From the NCBI RefSeq assembly GCF_014197855.1, contig NZ_JACIGJ010000018.1:1-59546 (forward strand): 59,546 bases of DNA, written 5' to 3'. A program made the translations under genes and the position numbers. The stretch comes from Roseospira marina (GTDB lineage Bacteria > Pseudomonadota > Alphaproteobacteria > Rhodospirillales > Rhodospirillaceae). Below the pieces are notes generated by a model. It did no database searches, had not been told where the DNA came from, and saw nothing but the letters and a program-made list of their open reading frames with translations. Below are positions 41,121-49,519 of the stretch, one piece after another. The first letter of the stretch is position 1, and each line of letters starts with the position of its first letter.

Positions 41121-41632
41121 CCGTCCCCGGCGTTCGGCCGGAGCGTGTGGCCGGAGGGATGGCGATCCTGGCGGGGGGCGGCATGATCCTCGCCGCGCGC
41201 ACCCTGGCGCCGCTCCCCCACCTGCCGATGGGGCCCGGTGTGGCGCCGACCGTAATCGGCGTCGGCCTGCTGGTGACGGGCGTTCTTCTCCTGGTCCGGC
41301 GGGGCGCGACCGCTGCGCGGGACGGCGCGGTTCGCTCCGCATCCTGCCCCGGATCCTTACCCACCTCGCGCCGGTGGGGCCTGTTCACGCTGACCCTCGG
41401 CCTTCCGCTCTTCGTCGCGCTGACGCTTGAGACGTTCGGCATGGCGATCGGGTTGGGGCTCGTGCTGGCGCCGCTGCTGGCGATGCAGACCCGGCGGCCT
41501 GTGTGGGCCGTCGGTTTGGCCGTGGCGGTGTCCGCGCTGCTGGTCGGCCTGGTGCACGGTGGGCTTGGTCGCCCCCTCCCGAACGGGCCACTGCCCCGCG
41601 TCTCGGCGCTCTTGGGGCCGACGGGGCGGTGA
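41117..41632 (+). CDS. Tripartite tricarboxylate transporter small membrane subunit (TctB)
   Basis: This 171-residue protein has four hydrophobic segments with GPGVAPTVIGVGLLVTGVLLLV and a second pair around WGLFTLTLGLPLFVALTLETFGMAIGLGLVLAPLLAM, the layout of TctB. It overlaps the tctC stop by ATGA, and its own stop overlaps the GTG of tctA, so all three are translationally coupled. Confidence 0.88.
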   Translation: MTVPGVRPERVAGGMAILAGGGMILAARTLAPLPHLPMGPGVAPTVIGVGLLVTGVLLLVRRGATAARDGAVRSASCPGSLPTSRRWGLFTLTLGLPLFVALTLETFGMAIGLGLVLAPLLAMQTRRPVWAVGLAVAVSALLVGLVHGGLGRPLPNGPLPRVSALLGPTGR

Positions 41633-43146
41633 CCGCCGACGCCCTGGCGTTGCTGCTGACGCCGCAGGTGCTGGCGGCCATGGCGGGTGCCGCGCTGGCC
41701 GGGCTGATCGTCGGAGCGCTGCCCGGCCTGACCGCGACCCTCGGCATGGCGCTGCTGATTCCCGTGGCGGTCACGCTCGACCCGGTGCCCGCCTTGGCGG
41801 CGGCGATGACCCTGGCGGCGGTCTCCATCGCGGCCGGGGACCTGCCGGGCGCATTGCTGGGCATCCCCGGCACGCCGGCTTCGGCGGCCTATGCCGACGC
41901 TGCCCATCGGATGGCGCGGCGGGGCCACGCTGGGCGCGCCCTGGCGGCGGGGCTGGTGTGCGCCGCCTTGGGAGGGGTGACGGGCGCCGTGGTGCTGTGG
42001 CTCGGCGCGCCGGTCCTGGCCACGCTGGCGTTGCATGTGAGCACGGTGGAACGCGCCTGGTTGGCGCTGCTGGGGCTGAGCGCGGCAGCGGCCGTCGCGG
42101 GGCCATCGCCGGTGCGCGGTGCGTTGGCCTTGCTGATCGGCCTGAGTCTGGCGCTGGTTGGGCTGGACCCGGTGTCCGGCCAGCCGCGCCTGACCTTTGG
42201 CCTTGCGGTGCTGAGCGGAGGGCTCGGGTTGGTGCCGGTGCTGGTCGGTCTGTTCGCCGTCACCCGCGTGCTGCGGCAGGCCCTGACTGGCGGCATGGCG
42301 GCGGACGCACCCCGGCCGACAGCGCTGGGGCCGGTGCTGAGCGGCCTCTGCCCCATTCTGGCCCGGCGCTGGCGGGCCCTGGCGACCGGAAGCGCGGTCG
42401 GTCTGGTGGTGGGCGCGGTGCCGGGGGCGGGGGCGGACGTGGCCGCCTATCTCGCGCGGGCCGCCGCAGGGCGCCGGCGCCCTGCGCGGGGGGCGGCGGA
42501 CGTCGATGACGCAGACCTGGACGCCATCGTGCCGGCCGGTGCGGCCAACAACGCCGCCATCGGCGGCGCCCTGGTGCCGGCCACGGTGCTTGGTCTGCCG
42601 GGAGATTCCCTGACCGCGATCGTGATCGGCCTTCTAATGCTGAAGGGCGTGACGCCGGGCCCCGCCGTTTTCGTCATCCAGCCGACCCTGATGACCGCCG
42701 TCGTGCTGGCCTATCTGCTGGCCAACCTGCTGCTGGTGCCGGCCGGGCTGCTGGCGATGGCCCTGGCGCGGCCGCTGCTGCGCGTGCCGGATGCGATCCT
42801 GATGCCGCTGGTTCTGGGGCTCGCCCTGATCGGTGTGTACGCCGTCGAGGGCACGACGACGGCGCTGGTGGTGACCGTGGTGGTTGGTCTTTTGGGCGTG
42901 GGAATGGAGGCCGCGCGGCTGCCGCTGGCGCCGGCGGTGCTCGGGTTCGTCCTCGGTCCCATGGTGGAGGAGGCCGCGTTGGTCTCGCTCATGAAAAGCG
43001 GCGGCGATCCAGCGGTGTTCGTCGGCCGTCCGTTGGCCGCCGTGCTCGCTGGTGTGACCGTGGCCGTTTGGGTGGTGCCCTGGATCGCCCCCCGAATAGT
43101 CCGGAGAGTGGGCCGGCGACGGCGGACTCGAGCCCTCAAACGTTGA
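41629..43146 (+). CDS. Tripartite tricarboxylate transporter large membrane subunit (TctA)
   Basis: This 505-residue permease has about 12 helices and TctA signatures: LIVGALPGLTATLGMALLIPV near the start (the usual G-x-x-P-G-x), LLGIPGTPASAAYADAAHRMARRG, the mirrored second-half GLVVGAVPGAGADVAAYLARAAA and VPATVLGLPGDSLTAIVIGLLMLKGV. It carries di- or tricarboxylates with sodium or proton symport. The GTG start at 41629 overlaps the tctB stop (GTGA). The substrate is unknown. Confidence 0.94.
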   Translation: MTADALALLLTPQVLAAMAGAALAGLIVGALPGLTATLGMALLIPVAVTLDPVPALAAAMTLAAVSIAAGDLPGALLGIPGTPASAAYADAAHRMARRGHAGRALAAGLVCAALGGVTGAVVLWLGAPVLATLALHVSTVERAWLALLGLSAAAAVAGPSPVRGALALLIGLSLALVGLDPVSGQPRLTFGLAVLSGGLGLVPVLVGLFAVTRVLRQALTGGMAADAPRPTALGPVLSGLCPILARRWRALATGSAVGLVVGAVPGAGADVAAYLARAAAGRRRPARGAADVDDADLDAIVPAGAANNAAIGGALVPATVLGLPGDSLTAIVIGLLMLKGVTPGPAVFVIQPTLMTAVVLAYLLANLLLVPAGLLAMALARPLLRVPDAILMPLVLGLALIGVYAVEGTTTALVVTVVVGLLGVGMEAARLPLAPAVLGFVLGPMVEEAALVSLMKSGGDPAVFVGRPLAAVLAGVTVAVWVVPWIAPRIVRRVGRRRRTRALKR

Positions 43147-43265
43147 ATCGGGCGATCAATGTTCGGTTTGTTGCCGTTCTGGAAACGGGGCATCATCGAC
43201 GTGGCGGCCGGGGCCCGAACGAAGGCCGGCGGTCCTGGGCGCGCCGTCCTTGGGGAGGAGGACCC

Positions 43266-43907
43266 ATGGCCTGGTTCAGTCGGTTCACCCGGTTCGGCGA
43301 CATGCACCTTGTGTTCGGCCAGGAGGCGAACATGTCGTGCGGCATCGCCAGCGTGCTGATGTGCGTCTTCAAGATCAACAAGATCACCCCCGGGGCGCAG
43401 GCGGTGCACATCAACAAGGACATCTACGACGCCTATTCCAAGGCGTCCGGCGGTACGTACCAGCCGGAGAAGGTCGGCACGCACCCCAACCACCTCGTCA
43501 CGGTGCTGAACGGCCTGAAGTGCGGAAAGTGGATGTGGTCGCAGGTGGCCGCCGGCCCGGCGTCGCAGAAGATCATCGACCTCGTCGGGGTCACGGCGGC
43601 CCCCGGCCCCACCCTGACCGTCAACCCCATCATCATTGGCGTGGACTGGGATTCCGGCGGCGCGCACTGGGCGGTCATCGACACCGTGCGGTCGCTCCGG
43701 GGCACCCACTACGCCACCATCTGCGACCCCTGGGACGCCAACGTGCACGTTCAGGCCATCAAAGCGGGAACGCCGTTTACCTACAAGGCGGACGAAGGCG
43801 GTTACGCGATCGATATGTGGGGCGCGCACAAGGGCCAGACGAGCCCCTACAAACCCGGCGCGAAGGGGCGCATCCAGACCTGGGGCATCATTCACCGGAT
43901 CGCCTGA
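43266..43907 (+). CDS. Papain-like cysteine protease
   Basis: This 213-residue protein has a plausible papain-type triad: Gln19 and Cys25 in GQEANMSCGIASVLM, His134 in GAHWAVIDT and Asp154 in CDPWDANV. The pattern resembles papain-like C39/AvrRpt2-type domains used in peptide processing, effectors or contact toxins. There is no signal peptide or transmembrane helix; the N-terminus MAWFSRFTRF is basic-aromatic. GGAGGAGG lies 4-11 bases before the ATG. It stands alone between the TctABC operon and the frame-interrupted methyltransferase. It might process an exported peptide, be a secreted effector, or be a horizontally acquired single gene. Confidence 0.75.
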   Translation: MAWFSRFTRFGDMHLVFGQEANMSCGIASVLMCVFKINKITPGAQAVHINKDIYDAYSKASGGTYQPEKVGTHPNHLVTVLNGLKCGKWMWSQVAAGPASQKIIDLVGVTAAPGPTLTVNPIIIGVDWDSGGAHWAVIDTVRSLRGTHYATICDPWDANVHVQAIKAGTPFTYKADEGGYAIDMWGAHKGQTSPYKPGAKGRIQTWGIIHRIA

Positions 43908-43945
43908 TCCTATCCCGGTCGGCCGCCCGTGCGATCGTGCCGGTC

Positions 43946-44789
43946 TCAGGCGCGGCCCTTAAGGTGAAGATAGCGCATCATGTTCGGCCGCCCTTCCGAC
44001 AGCATCAGGAGGCGATTGTCGTCCGGCAGGTTGTGCAAGAACTTCGGTGTCCGCGCCGGGAGGGTCGATCGCTCCAGGAGTTCGATGTCGAAGTACGGGC
44101 TCGCGCGCTTGAGGAACGCCGTATAATGCTCCCAGAAATCGTCGATCCATTTGTGGATCTCGACGATGATCTCGGCGCGTTGCAGGGTGCTAAAGCACCG
44201 ATCCGTAAAGACGCGGAACTCTTCACCCTCAATGTCGCACAGAATCAATGTTCGGGACCAATCGGTGTCCGGAATAGCGGACGGAAAGTCGTCCGTGGCT
44301 TCGCCATGAATGCGCAAATGGTCCGACACTGCGTTGCGCGACGCGGTCTTTTCAATGACAGCCCGTTGATCGGCGCACAGTTCGAAGCAATCCACAGTCT
44401 TGAACCGTCCGGATGTGAGCCCGCCCACGGCATAATAGCCGTCACCCCCCCCCAAGGTTGACCAGGTGATCGCGGTGGGCCGTCGCCGGGGAGAACAGGA
44501 GCGCCACGACCTCGGCTTCGTAGGTGCCCAGGAGCATGCTGCACTGGTCGCTGGCGCTCCAGGCCGGCGTCGGCTCCAAGAAGAGGCCTCGGAACGGACC
44601 CTCCATCACGCGGCCTTCGAACTCTTGATACAGCTCGCGGCACAAACGTTGCCGCCGTTCCGCGATAGTCTCGTTGCGAAAAGCGGCTTTCATGTCGGGT
44701 GTAATGTTAGCGTTCGTCGTCAAAATATCCGAGAAGAATTCCCGCTCTAGTTCAATAATGTTGTCGAGTTCTAACGGTGTGTTGTCCAT
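43946..44789 (-). pseudogene. FkbM-like SAM methyltransferase interrupted at a G9 tract (phase-variable gene or pseudogene)
   Basis: Two frames make one protein of about 280 residues. The first (44789 down to 44442, 115 residues) starts with ATG and ends DHLVNLGGG-stop; the second (44455 down to 43946) continues GGGDGYYAVGG...TLILCDIEGEEFRVF...LKGRA. The junction is a run of nine G on the coding strand (44445-44453). With eight G the protein would read VNLGGGDGYYAVG, a complete SAM-binding motif I, followed by the DIEGEEF motif of FkbM-type O-methyltransferases. Both halves otherwise look intact. It is the last gene of the minus-strand exopolysaccharide block, so it may methylate the polymer. 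Options are on/off switching by tract length, +1 ribosomal slippage, a recent null, or a sequencing error. The N-terminal region is AT-rich compared with its neighbours. Confidence 0.82.
44445..44453 (-). repeat. Nine-base G homopolymer inside the methyltransferase gene
   Basis: Nine consecutive C on the plus strand (G on the coding strand). Loss of one base, or any change that gives 8 or 11 G, joins the two halves of the gene. Confidence 0.95.
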
Positions 44790-44882
44790 ATTAGAAGTCC
44801 TATCGGAATGAAACGGCAGAGAAACGTAATGCGCCGCCGACTACCCGATAGTACTTTACCTCGACTGCCCGGAAATTGTCTA

Positions 44883-44899
44883 TGCCCTACTGTAGGGCA
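44883..44899. promoter_or_regulatory. Perfect 17-bp palindrome between glycosyltransferase and methyltransferase genes
   Basis: TGCCCTAC-T-GTAGGGCA is a perfect dyad in the AT-richer 172-bp gap 44790-44961. It could be an operator, or a short hairpin ending the glycosyltransferase transcript; no T tract is present. Confidence 0.4.
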
Positions 44900-44961
44900 G
44901 CGCAGTGACAGGCTGTCCCGTTACTCCCGCTCCGTTACCGCCGACCCGTTTCTGTTCCGTA

Positions 44962-46221
44962 TCATAGGTCCGCCGTTACACGGCGATAGGCCGCCACCAG
45001 AGGGGCGATCTGATGGTCCCAGGACAGATCGGCCTCCACCCGCTGGCGGCCGATGGTGCCCATGCGCGTCCGCGCCTCCGGGTCGTCGAGCAGAGCGGCG
45101 ATCTTGGCCGCCATGTCGCGCGGGTCGTTGGGGGCGGCGTACAGCGAGGCCTCGCCGGCGGACACCCGGCCTTCCGTCACCTCGAACTGCACGATCGGCT
45201 TGCCCAGCGCCATGTACTCCATGATCTTGTTCATGGTGGACTTGTCGTTCATCGGGTTCACGCGGTCCGGGTTGACGCAGACATCGGCGGTGGACAGCAC
45301 CGCGAACAGGTCGGCATCGGGCGCGCGCCCGGTCAGCGTGACGTAGGGGGCCAGGCCCATCGTTTCGGCCATCTGGCGGATGTCGTCGAGGCTGGGGCCG
45401 CCGCCGACCAGCACGAACTGGATGTCCTCGCGGCCGTGTTCCTGCACCAGAAGGCGTGCCGCCTCCAGAAGCAGGTCGAGGCCCTCCTGCTGGCCCATGA
45501 CGCCGACATAGCCGACCAGGAAGCGCCGCCCGTTGCGCCACGTGTCCACCGGGGGCACCGCCTTGACACGCGACAGATCGGGGCCGGAGCGCACGACGAA
45601 GACATCCTCGGGCTTCATGCGGCCGCGCTTGATGGCGATGGCCCGATAGCTGTCGTTGGTGGCGATCGACACCCGCGCGGCGGCGAAGGTCAGGCGTTCG
45701 AACAGCACCATCAGGCGCCAGAACGGGCCGCGCCGCTCGAACTTGGCTTCGTACAGCTCCGGATTGATGTCGTGGTGGTCGAACAGGTAGCGCACGCCGA
45801 AGGGCCGCAGCGTCAGGGCGACGAGAAAGATCAGGTCCGGCGGGTTGCAGCCGTGGATGACATCCAGGCCGTCGCGCCGCCAGACGCGCCACGCCAGCAC
45901 CGTTTCCCAGAACAGGGCCGCGCCGTATTCCAGCAGATATCCGACGGCCCCCTTGGCGTCGAGCGGCAGGGGATGGCGCAGGACGCGGATGCCTTCCAGC
46001 ACCTCGTCGCGGGTCTCATAGCCCTTGCCGGTCGGGCAGATGACCGTGACGCGGGCGCCGGCGGCCGCCAGTGTCCGCGCCTCCATCCACACCCGGCGGT
46101 CGAACGGCACCGGCAGGTTTTCTACGACGATCAGGACACGGCGCCCGTCGAGCGGGCGGTCGCGCTCCAGATCGGCGCGCGTCAGGGGCGGGCCGACCGG
46201 CGGGTGCGGGGGTGTGGTCAA
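44962..46221 (-). CDS. GT4 family glycosyltransferase
   Basis: This 419-residue protein has the GT-B fold of family GT4. The N-terminal domain starts RRVLIVVENLPVPFDRRVWMEARTLAAAGARVTVICP; the C-terminal donor domain contains FLVGYVGVMGQQEGLDLLLEAARLL and the retaining EX7E region in NPMNDKSTMNKIMEYMALGKPIVQFEVTEGR. It transfers a sugar from an NDP donor to a growing lipid-linked glycan at the inner membrane. It follows the UDP-sugar dehydrogenase gene by 61 bases on the same strand. Confidence 0.93.
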   Translation of the reverse strand: MTTPPHPPVGPPLTRADLERDRPLDGRRVLIVVENLPVPFDRRVWMEARTLAAAGARVTVICPTGKGYETRDEVLEGIRVLRHPLPLDAKGAVGYLLEYGAALFWETVLAWRVWRRDGLDVIHGCNPPDLIFLVALTLRPFGVRYLFDHHDINPELYEAKFERRGPFWRLMVLFERLTFAAARVSIATNDSYRAIAIKRGRMKPEDVFVVRSGPDLSRVKAVPPVDTWRNGRRFLVGYVGVMGQQEGLDLLLEAARLLVQEHGREDIQFVLVGGGPSLDDIRQMAETMGLAPYVTLTGRAPDADLFAVLSTADVCVNPDRVNPMNDKSTMNKIMEYMALGKPIVQFEVTEGRVSAGEASLYAAPNDPRDMAAKIAALLDDPEARTRMGTIGRQRVEADLSWDHQIAPLVAAYRRVTADL

Positions 46222-46282
46222 GGGGGGCTCCGTGTGTCCAGGGTCGCGTCGTGAGCGGGCGCGTTTTTGGGGAATCGGGTCC

Positions 46283-47548
46283 TTAGGGGATCACGTCCAG
46301 GGCGACGACGGTTCGCCCGGTCATATCGAGGTCGTCGATCAGCCGGTTCGTCGCGATCACGAGGTCCCAGTTCTCCTGTTCCGCGGCGGTGCGGTCGACC
46401 AGCAGGCGGTCGATGCTCGGCAGGTGGGCATAGGCGTAGCCGAGGTTCTGGCCGACCAGCTTGCGCGGGTCGAGCGCCGGGTCGTGCACGAACAGCGCGA
46501 ATCCGGCGTCGAGGAGTTTCCGCGCCAGATCCACGCCCGGGCTTTCGCGCAGGTCGTCGGTGCCGGCCTTGAACGCCAGCCCGACCAGCAGGACGCGGGC
46601 GCCCGGCGCCAGATCGCGGGTTGCCGACTGGAGCTGATGGTTCTTATGGGCCTCGTTGGACCGCAACAGGCTGTCCACCACATGGGTGTTGGCGCCGATG
46701 TCGTTGGCGATGAACTGAAGGGCGCGCACATCCTTGGGCAGGCAGGAGCCGCCAAACGCCCCGCCCGGCCGGGTGTAATAGGGGGAAATGTTCAGCTTGG
46801 TGTCCGATACGAAGATCTCGTGCACCGTGCGGGCGGAGATGCCGAGCTGCTGGCACACCCGGCCGATCTCGTTGGCATAGGCGACCTTGACCGCGTGCCA
46901 GGTGTTGTCCACGAACTTGGTGAACTCCGCCTCGCCATAGGCGGTGACGAACACCGGTGCGTTCAGATTGGCGTGCAAGGCGTCCATGGTGGCCGATGGC
47001 TGGCCGTCGGCGGTGCCGATGACGATCTTGGGCGGGTTGAAGTAGTCCTTGACGGCGGAGGACTCGCGCAGGAATTCCGGGTTGTAGACCAACTCCACGG
47101 TGTCGGCGAACGCCTCGCCCAGATGGGCGCGGAACACCGGCGCGACCACGCGGGTCATGGTGCCCGGCCGCAGGGTGGAGCGGTAGGCGACGGTCAGCGG
47201 CCGGCTGCGCCCCGGCCGCGTGGCAGCGGCGATCTGGCGGGAGACGTCGGCGATGTAGCTGAGGTTCTGCGAGCCGTCCGGGGCGCTGGGCGTGCCGACG
47301 CAGACGATCGCCAGATCGATCTCCTCCAGCGCGGAGCCGATCGTGGTGGTCGCGCTCAGCCGGCCGGCGGCGCGGGCCTCGGTCAACAGTTCGGCCACCC
47401 CGGGCTCGGCGATCGGCGGAACGCCCGCGTTGATCTCGGCCACCTTGGATTCACTGACATCGACGCCGAGGACGGTGTGGCCCTCGTGGGCGATGCAGCA
47501 GGCCGCCGTGAACCCGACATAGCCCAGTCCGAAAATCGCGACACGCAT
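46283..47548 (-). CDS. UDP-glucose/GDP-mannose dehydrogenase family protein
   Basis: This 421-residue enzyme oxidises a nucleotide sugar twice to the uronate with NAD. The N-terminal Rossmann motif is FGLGYVGFTAACCIAHEGHTVLGVDV; the catalytic cysteine is in GAFGGSCLPKDVRAL (around residue 260) and the C-terminal domain has LVGLAFKAGTDDLRESPG. The GGSCLPKD and VGLAFKAGTDDLRESP patterns lean toward the GDP-mannose 6-dehydrogenase (AlgD) branch. GGGAG precedes the ATG at 47548. It would provide an acidic sugar to the exopolysaccharide. Confidence 0.94.
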   Translation of the reverse strand: MRVAIFGLGYVGFTAACCIAHEGHTVLGVDVSESKVAEINAGVPPIAEPGVAELLTEARAAGRLSATTTIGSALEEIDLAIVCVGTPSAPDGSQNLSYIADVSRQIAAATRPGRSRPLTVAYRSTLRPGTMTRVVAPVFRAHLGEAFADTVELVYNPEFLRESSAVKDYFNPPKIVIGTADGQPSATMDALHANLNAPVFVTAYGEAEFTKFVDNTWHAVKVAYANEIGRVCQQLGISARTVHEIFVSDTKLNISPYYTRPGGAFGGSCLPKDVRALQFIANDIGANTHVVDSLLRSNEAHKNHQLQSATRDLAPGARVLLVGLAFKAGTDDLRESPGVDLARKLLDAGFALFVHDPALDPRKLVGQNLGYAYAHLPSIDRLLVDRTAAEQENWDLVIATNRLIDDLDMTGRTVVALDVIP

Positions 47549-47695
47549 GAAAAGACTCCCAAATAGGGCAAGGCTCCGTGGAGCCACCCTTCGGTGGCGG
47601 TGACGATGGCGGGTACGGCGGCGGACCGGGAGCGCGCCGGTGACCGGCCCGGGGTGCGGGGCGGCGGGGCAAGACTTGCCCAGGTGCCGCACGGA

Positions 47696-49153
47696 TCAGT
47701 ACGCGTTACGATGGTACAGTACGCGCAATGTCAGGACAATAATCTTCAGATCAAAGAATAACGACCATGTATCGACATAGTACAGGTCGTGCTCGATCCG
47801 TTTTAGCATCTTCTCGAGGGTGTCGGTTTCTCCGCGCCACCCGTTGACCTGCGCCCAACCGGTCAGGCCCGGTTTCATGCGGTGCCGCGCGATGTACGTC
47901 CCGATCATCTCAGTATACTCGCGATCGTGCGCCAGCGCATGCGGGCGTGGGCCGACCAGGGACATGCTGCCCCGGATCACGTTGAACAGCTGCGGCAACT
48001 CGTCGAGGCTGGTCCGTCGCAGGACGCGCCCGACGCGGGTGATGCGGTCGTCGTCGCGGGTGGCCTGACGGACATGAGGGTCATCGTGCACGTACATCGA
48101 CCGGAACTTGTAGATCCGGAAGGGCACGTTGTTGAACCCGGCGCGCGATTGCGCGAACAGCACGGGGCCCGGGCTGTCGAGCTTCACCAGAAGGGCGATC
48201 AGCGCCAAAACGGGGAGCAGCGGGATCAGGAACAGCCCCCCGAGGATCAGGTCCTCCGTGCGTTTCACGAACACGTCTGCATCCGACAGGGGCCGGGTCA
48301 TCAGGTTGACCACGGGGATGCGGCCGGCCAGCCGCGGGATGCGGCCGAGCAGGGAGGGATCGTAGCCGCAGGGGATCACGTCGACGTCCAGCGAAATCAT
48401 GCGCAGGTCGGCTGCGATCTGGTGCAGGGTCATCCCGGTGTTCGTGTCGGGAATCAGCAGCGCCCGGTCGGTCTTGGCGTCCGTCCCGAAGCGGTGCACG
48501 AAATCCGTCAGGTCGTCGAACCGGCGGGGCGTGGACCCCGTGGGCGCGCTGTCCAGGGCAACGGCGGCGGGCGCCTCGGGATAAAGCGGCACCAAGGCGT
48601 CGATTTCGAACCCGTGCGCCCTGAGATCCGCGATGATGGCGTCCAGGTATCGCTGGTCACGGCCGTGAATCAGGGCGATGCGTTCCCGCAGATAGCCGCT
48701 GTCGATGCCGTGTTTCAGGAACCCGGACCACCAAACCCGCGTGCACAGCAGGCTGAAATAGGTTGCGACGATCCAACTGACGACCCAGAGGCGGGAGAAT
48801 TGTTCCGTCTGTTGCAGGCTGAACCCGATGATGGCCAGGACGACGAACACGCTTGCGAACGCCTGCGACATCCGCTTCACGCCGCGCCACGGGTTCTCCA
48901 GGGCGGGCAGGCCGGTCGCCCGTGCGGTCGGGAAGACGAGCAGGACGAGGATCACGGAGAGGATGACCGGCCCCACTTCCAGGCTCTGGAAGGGATCGGA
49001 TCCAAAGCGGATCGAATGGGCCAAATACGCGCCAAAGACGAACGACAGAACGTCGGTCGCCTGCGTCGCCGCGACGAACAGGGCGCGGCTCATGCCCAGG
49101 GAGAGCATCCGGCGTCGCTGGGACGGGGCGTGTTGGGGATCGGATCGGGGCAT
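47696..49153 (-). CDS. Undecaprenyl-phosphate sugar phosphotransferase (WbaP/WcaJ-like initiating transferase)
   Basis: This 485-residue inner-membrane protein starts exopolysaccharide repeats by moving a sugar-1-phosphate to undecaprenyl phosphate. It has four N-terminal helices, a CoA-binding-like middle domain (about 155-270), a further hydrophobic segment (LILGGLFLIPLLPVLALIALLVKL), and a C-terminal sugar-transferase domain with FKRTEDL-type start (VKRTEDLILGG), FRIYKFRSMYVHDD, RTSLDELPQLFNVIRGSMSLVGPRPH and GLTGWAQVNGWRGETDT. The 146 bases before the next gene contain no clear terminator, so it may lead the block. Confidence 0.95.
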   Translation of the reverse strand: MPRSDPQHAPSQRRRMLSLGMSRALFVAATQATDVLSFVFGAYLAHSIRFGSDPFQSLEVGPVILSVILVLLVFPTARATGLPALENPWRGVKRMSQAFASVFVVLAIIGFSLQQTEQFSRLWVVSWIVATYFSLLCTRVWWSGFLKHGIDSGYLRERIALIHGRDQRYLDAIIADLRAHGFEIDALVPLYPEAPAAVALDSAPTGSTPRRFDDLTDFVHRFGTDAKTDRALLIPDTNTGMTLHQIAADLRMISLDVDVIPCGYDPSLLGRIPRLAGRIPVVNLMTRPLSDADVFVKRTEDLILGGLFLIPLLPVLALIALLVKLDSPGPVLFAQSRAGFNNVPFRIYKFRSMYVHDDPHVRQATRDDDRITRVGRVLRRTSLDELPQLFNVIRGSMSLVGPRPHALAHDREYTEMIGTYIARHRMKPGLTGWAQVNGWRGETDTLEKMLKRIEHDLYYVDTWSLFFDLKIIVLTLRVLYHRNAY

Positions 49154-49205
49154 GTCAGGTCACGGTGGGTCGGCGGGTTTCGCCCCGGTCCGTGCGTCTG
49201 GGCCC

Positions 49206-49250
49206 ACGTCGTTTGACCTCAGGTCGTCTGAGCTCAAGTCGTCTGGGGTC
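49206..49250. repeat. Three 15-bp tandem repeats
   Basis: ACGTCGTTTGACCTC, AGGTCGTCTGAGCTC and AAGTCGTCTGGGGTC follow head to tail in the 366-bp gap 49154-49519, upstream of the initiating transferase. No gene is supported in that gap; 49340-49380 is AT-rich, and 49467-49500 holds a C9/G8 hairpin. Confidence 0.85.
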
Positions 49251-49359
49251 AGGCGGGCAGAGCGGGCGCGCCCGAACCGAGGCGCGTCGATCACACGAAG
49301 TTCCGGCAAACGTCGAATCTCCCGCTTAAAGTTGGGCAAATCCTTGTTTCCATTTAAAA

Positions 49360-49386
49360 ACTATACGGCTTTGTCCTGGGCATCAA
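49360..49386 (-). promoter_or_regulatory. Candidate promoter for the minus-strand exopolysaccharide block
   Basis: On the minus strand TTGATG (49381-49386) and TATAGT (49360-49365) are 15 bases apart, shorter than ideal, in the AT-rich patch upstream of the initiating transferase. The 15-bp repeats would lie in the resulting leader. Confidence 0.3.
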
Positions 49387-49519
49387 GCGGGCCTTCGCAC
49401 GCGCAGCACAGAATTTCACGGGACGGAAACGGAGCACGGGCCATCGGTGACCCGGGATGCGCGTAAGCCCCCCCCCGCTGCGCGATGAGGCGGGGGGGGC
49501 GGCGGGCGACCGGGATCGG

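Noticed and set aside
44808-45224. 138-codon plus-strand frame starting in the AT-rich gap
   Set aside because: Most of it is antisense to the glycosyltransferase gene, it turns into Pro/Arg repeats, and its start has no ribosome-binding site.
49206-49250. Short repeats considered as a CRISPR array
   Set aside because: The units are 15 bp, directly adjacent without spacers, and there are no cas genes.
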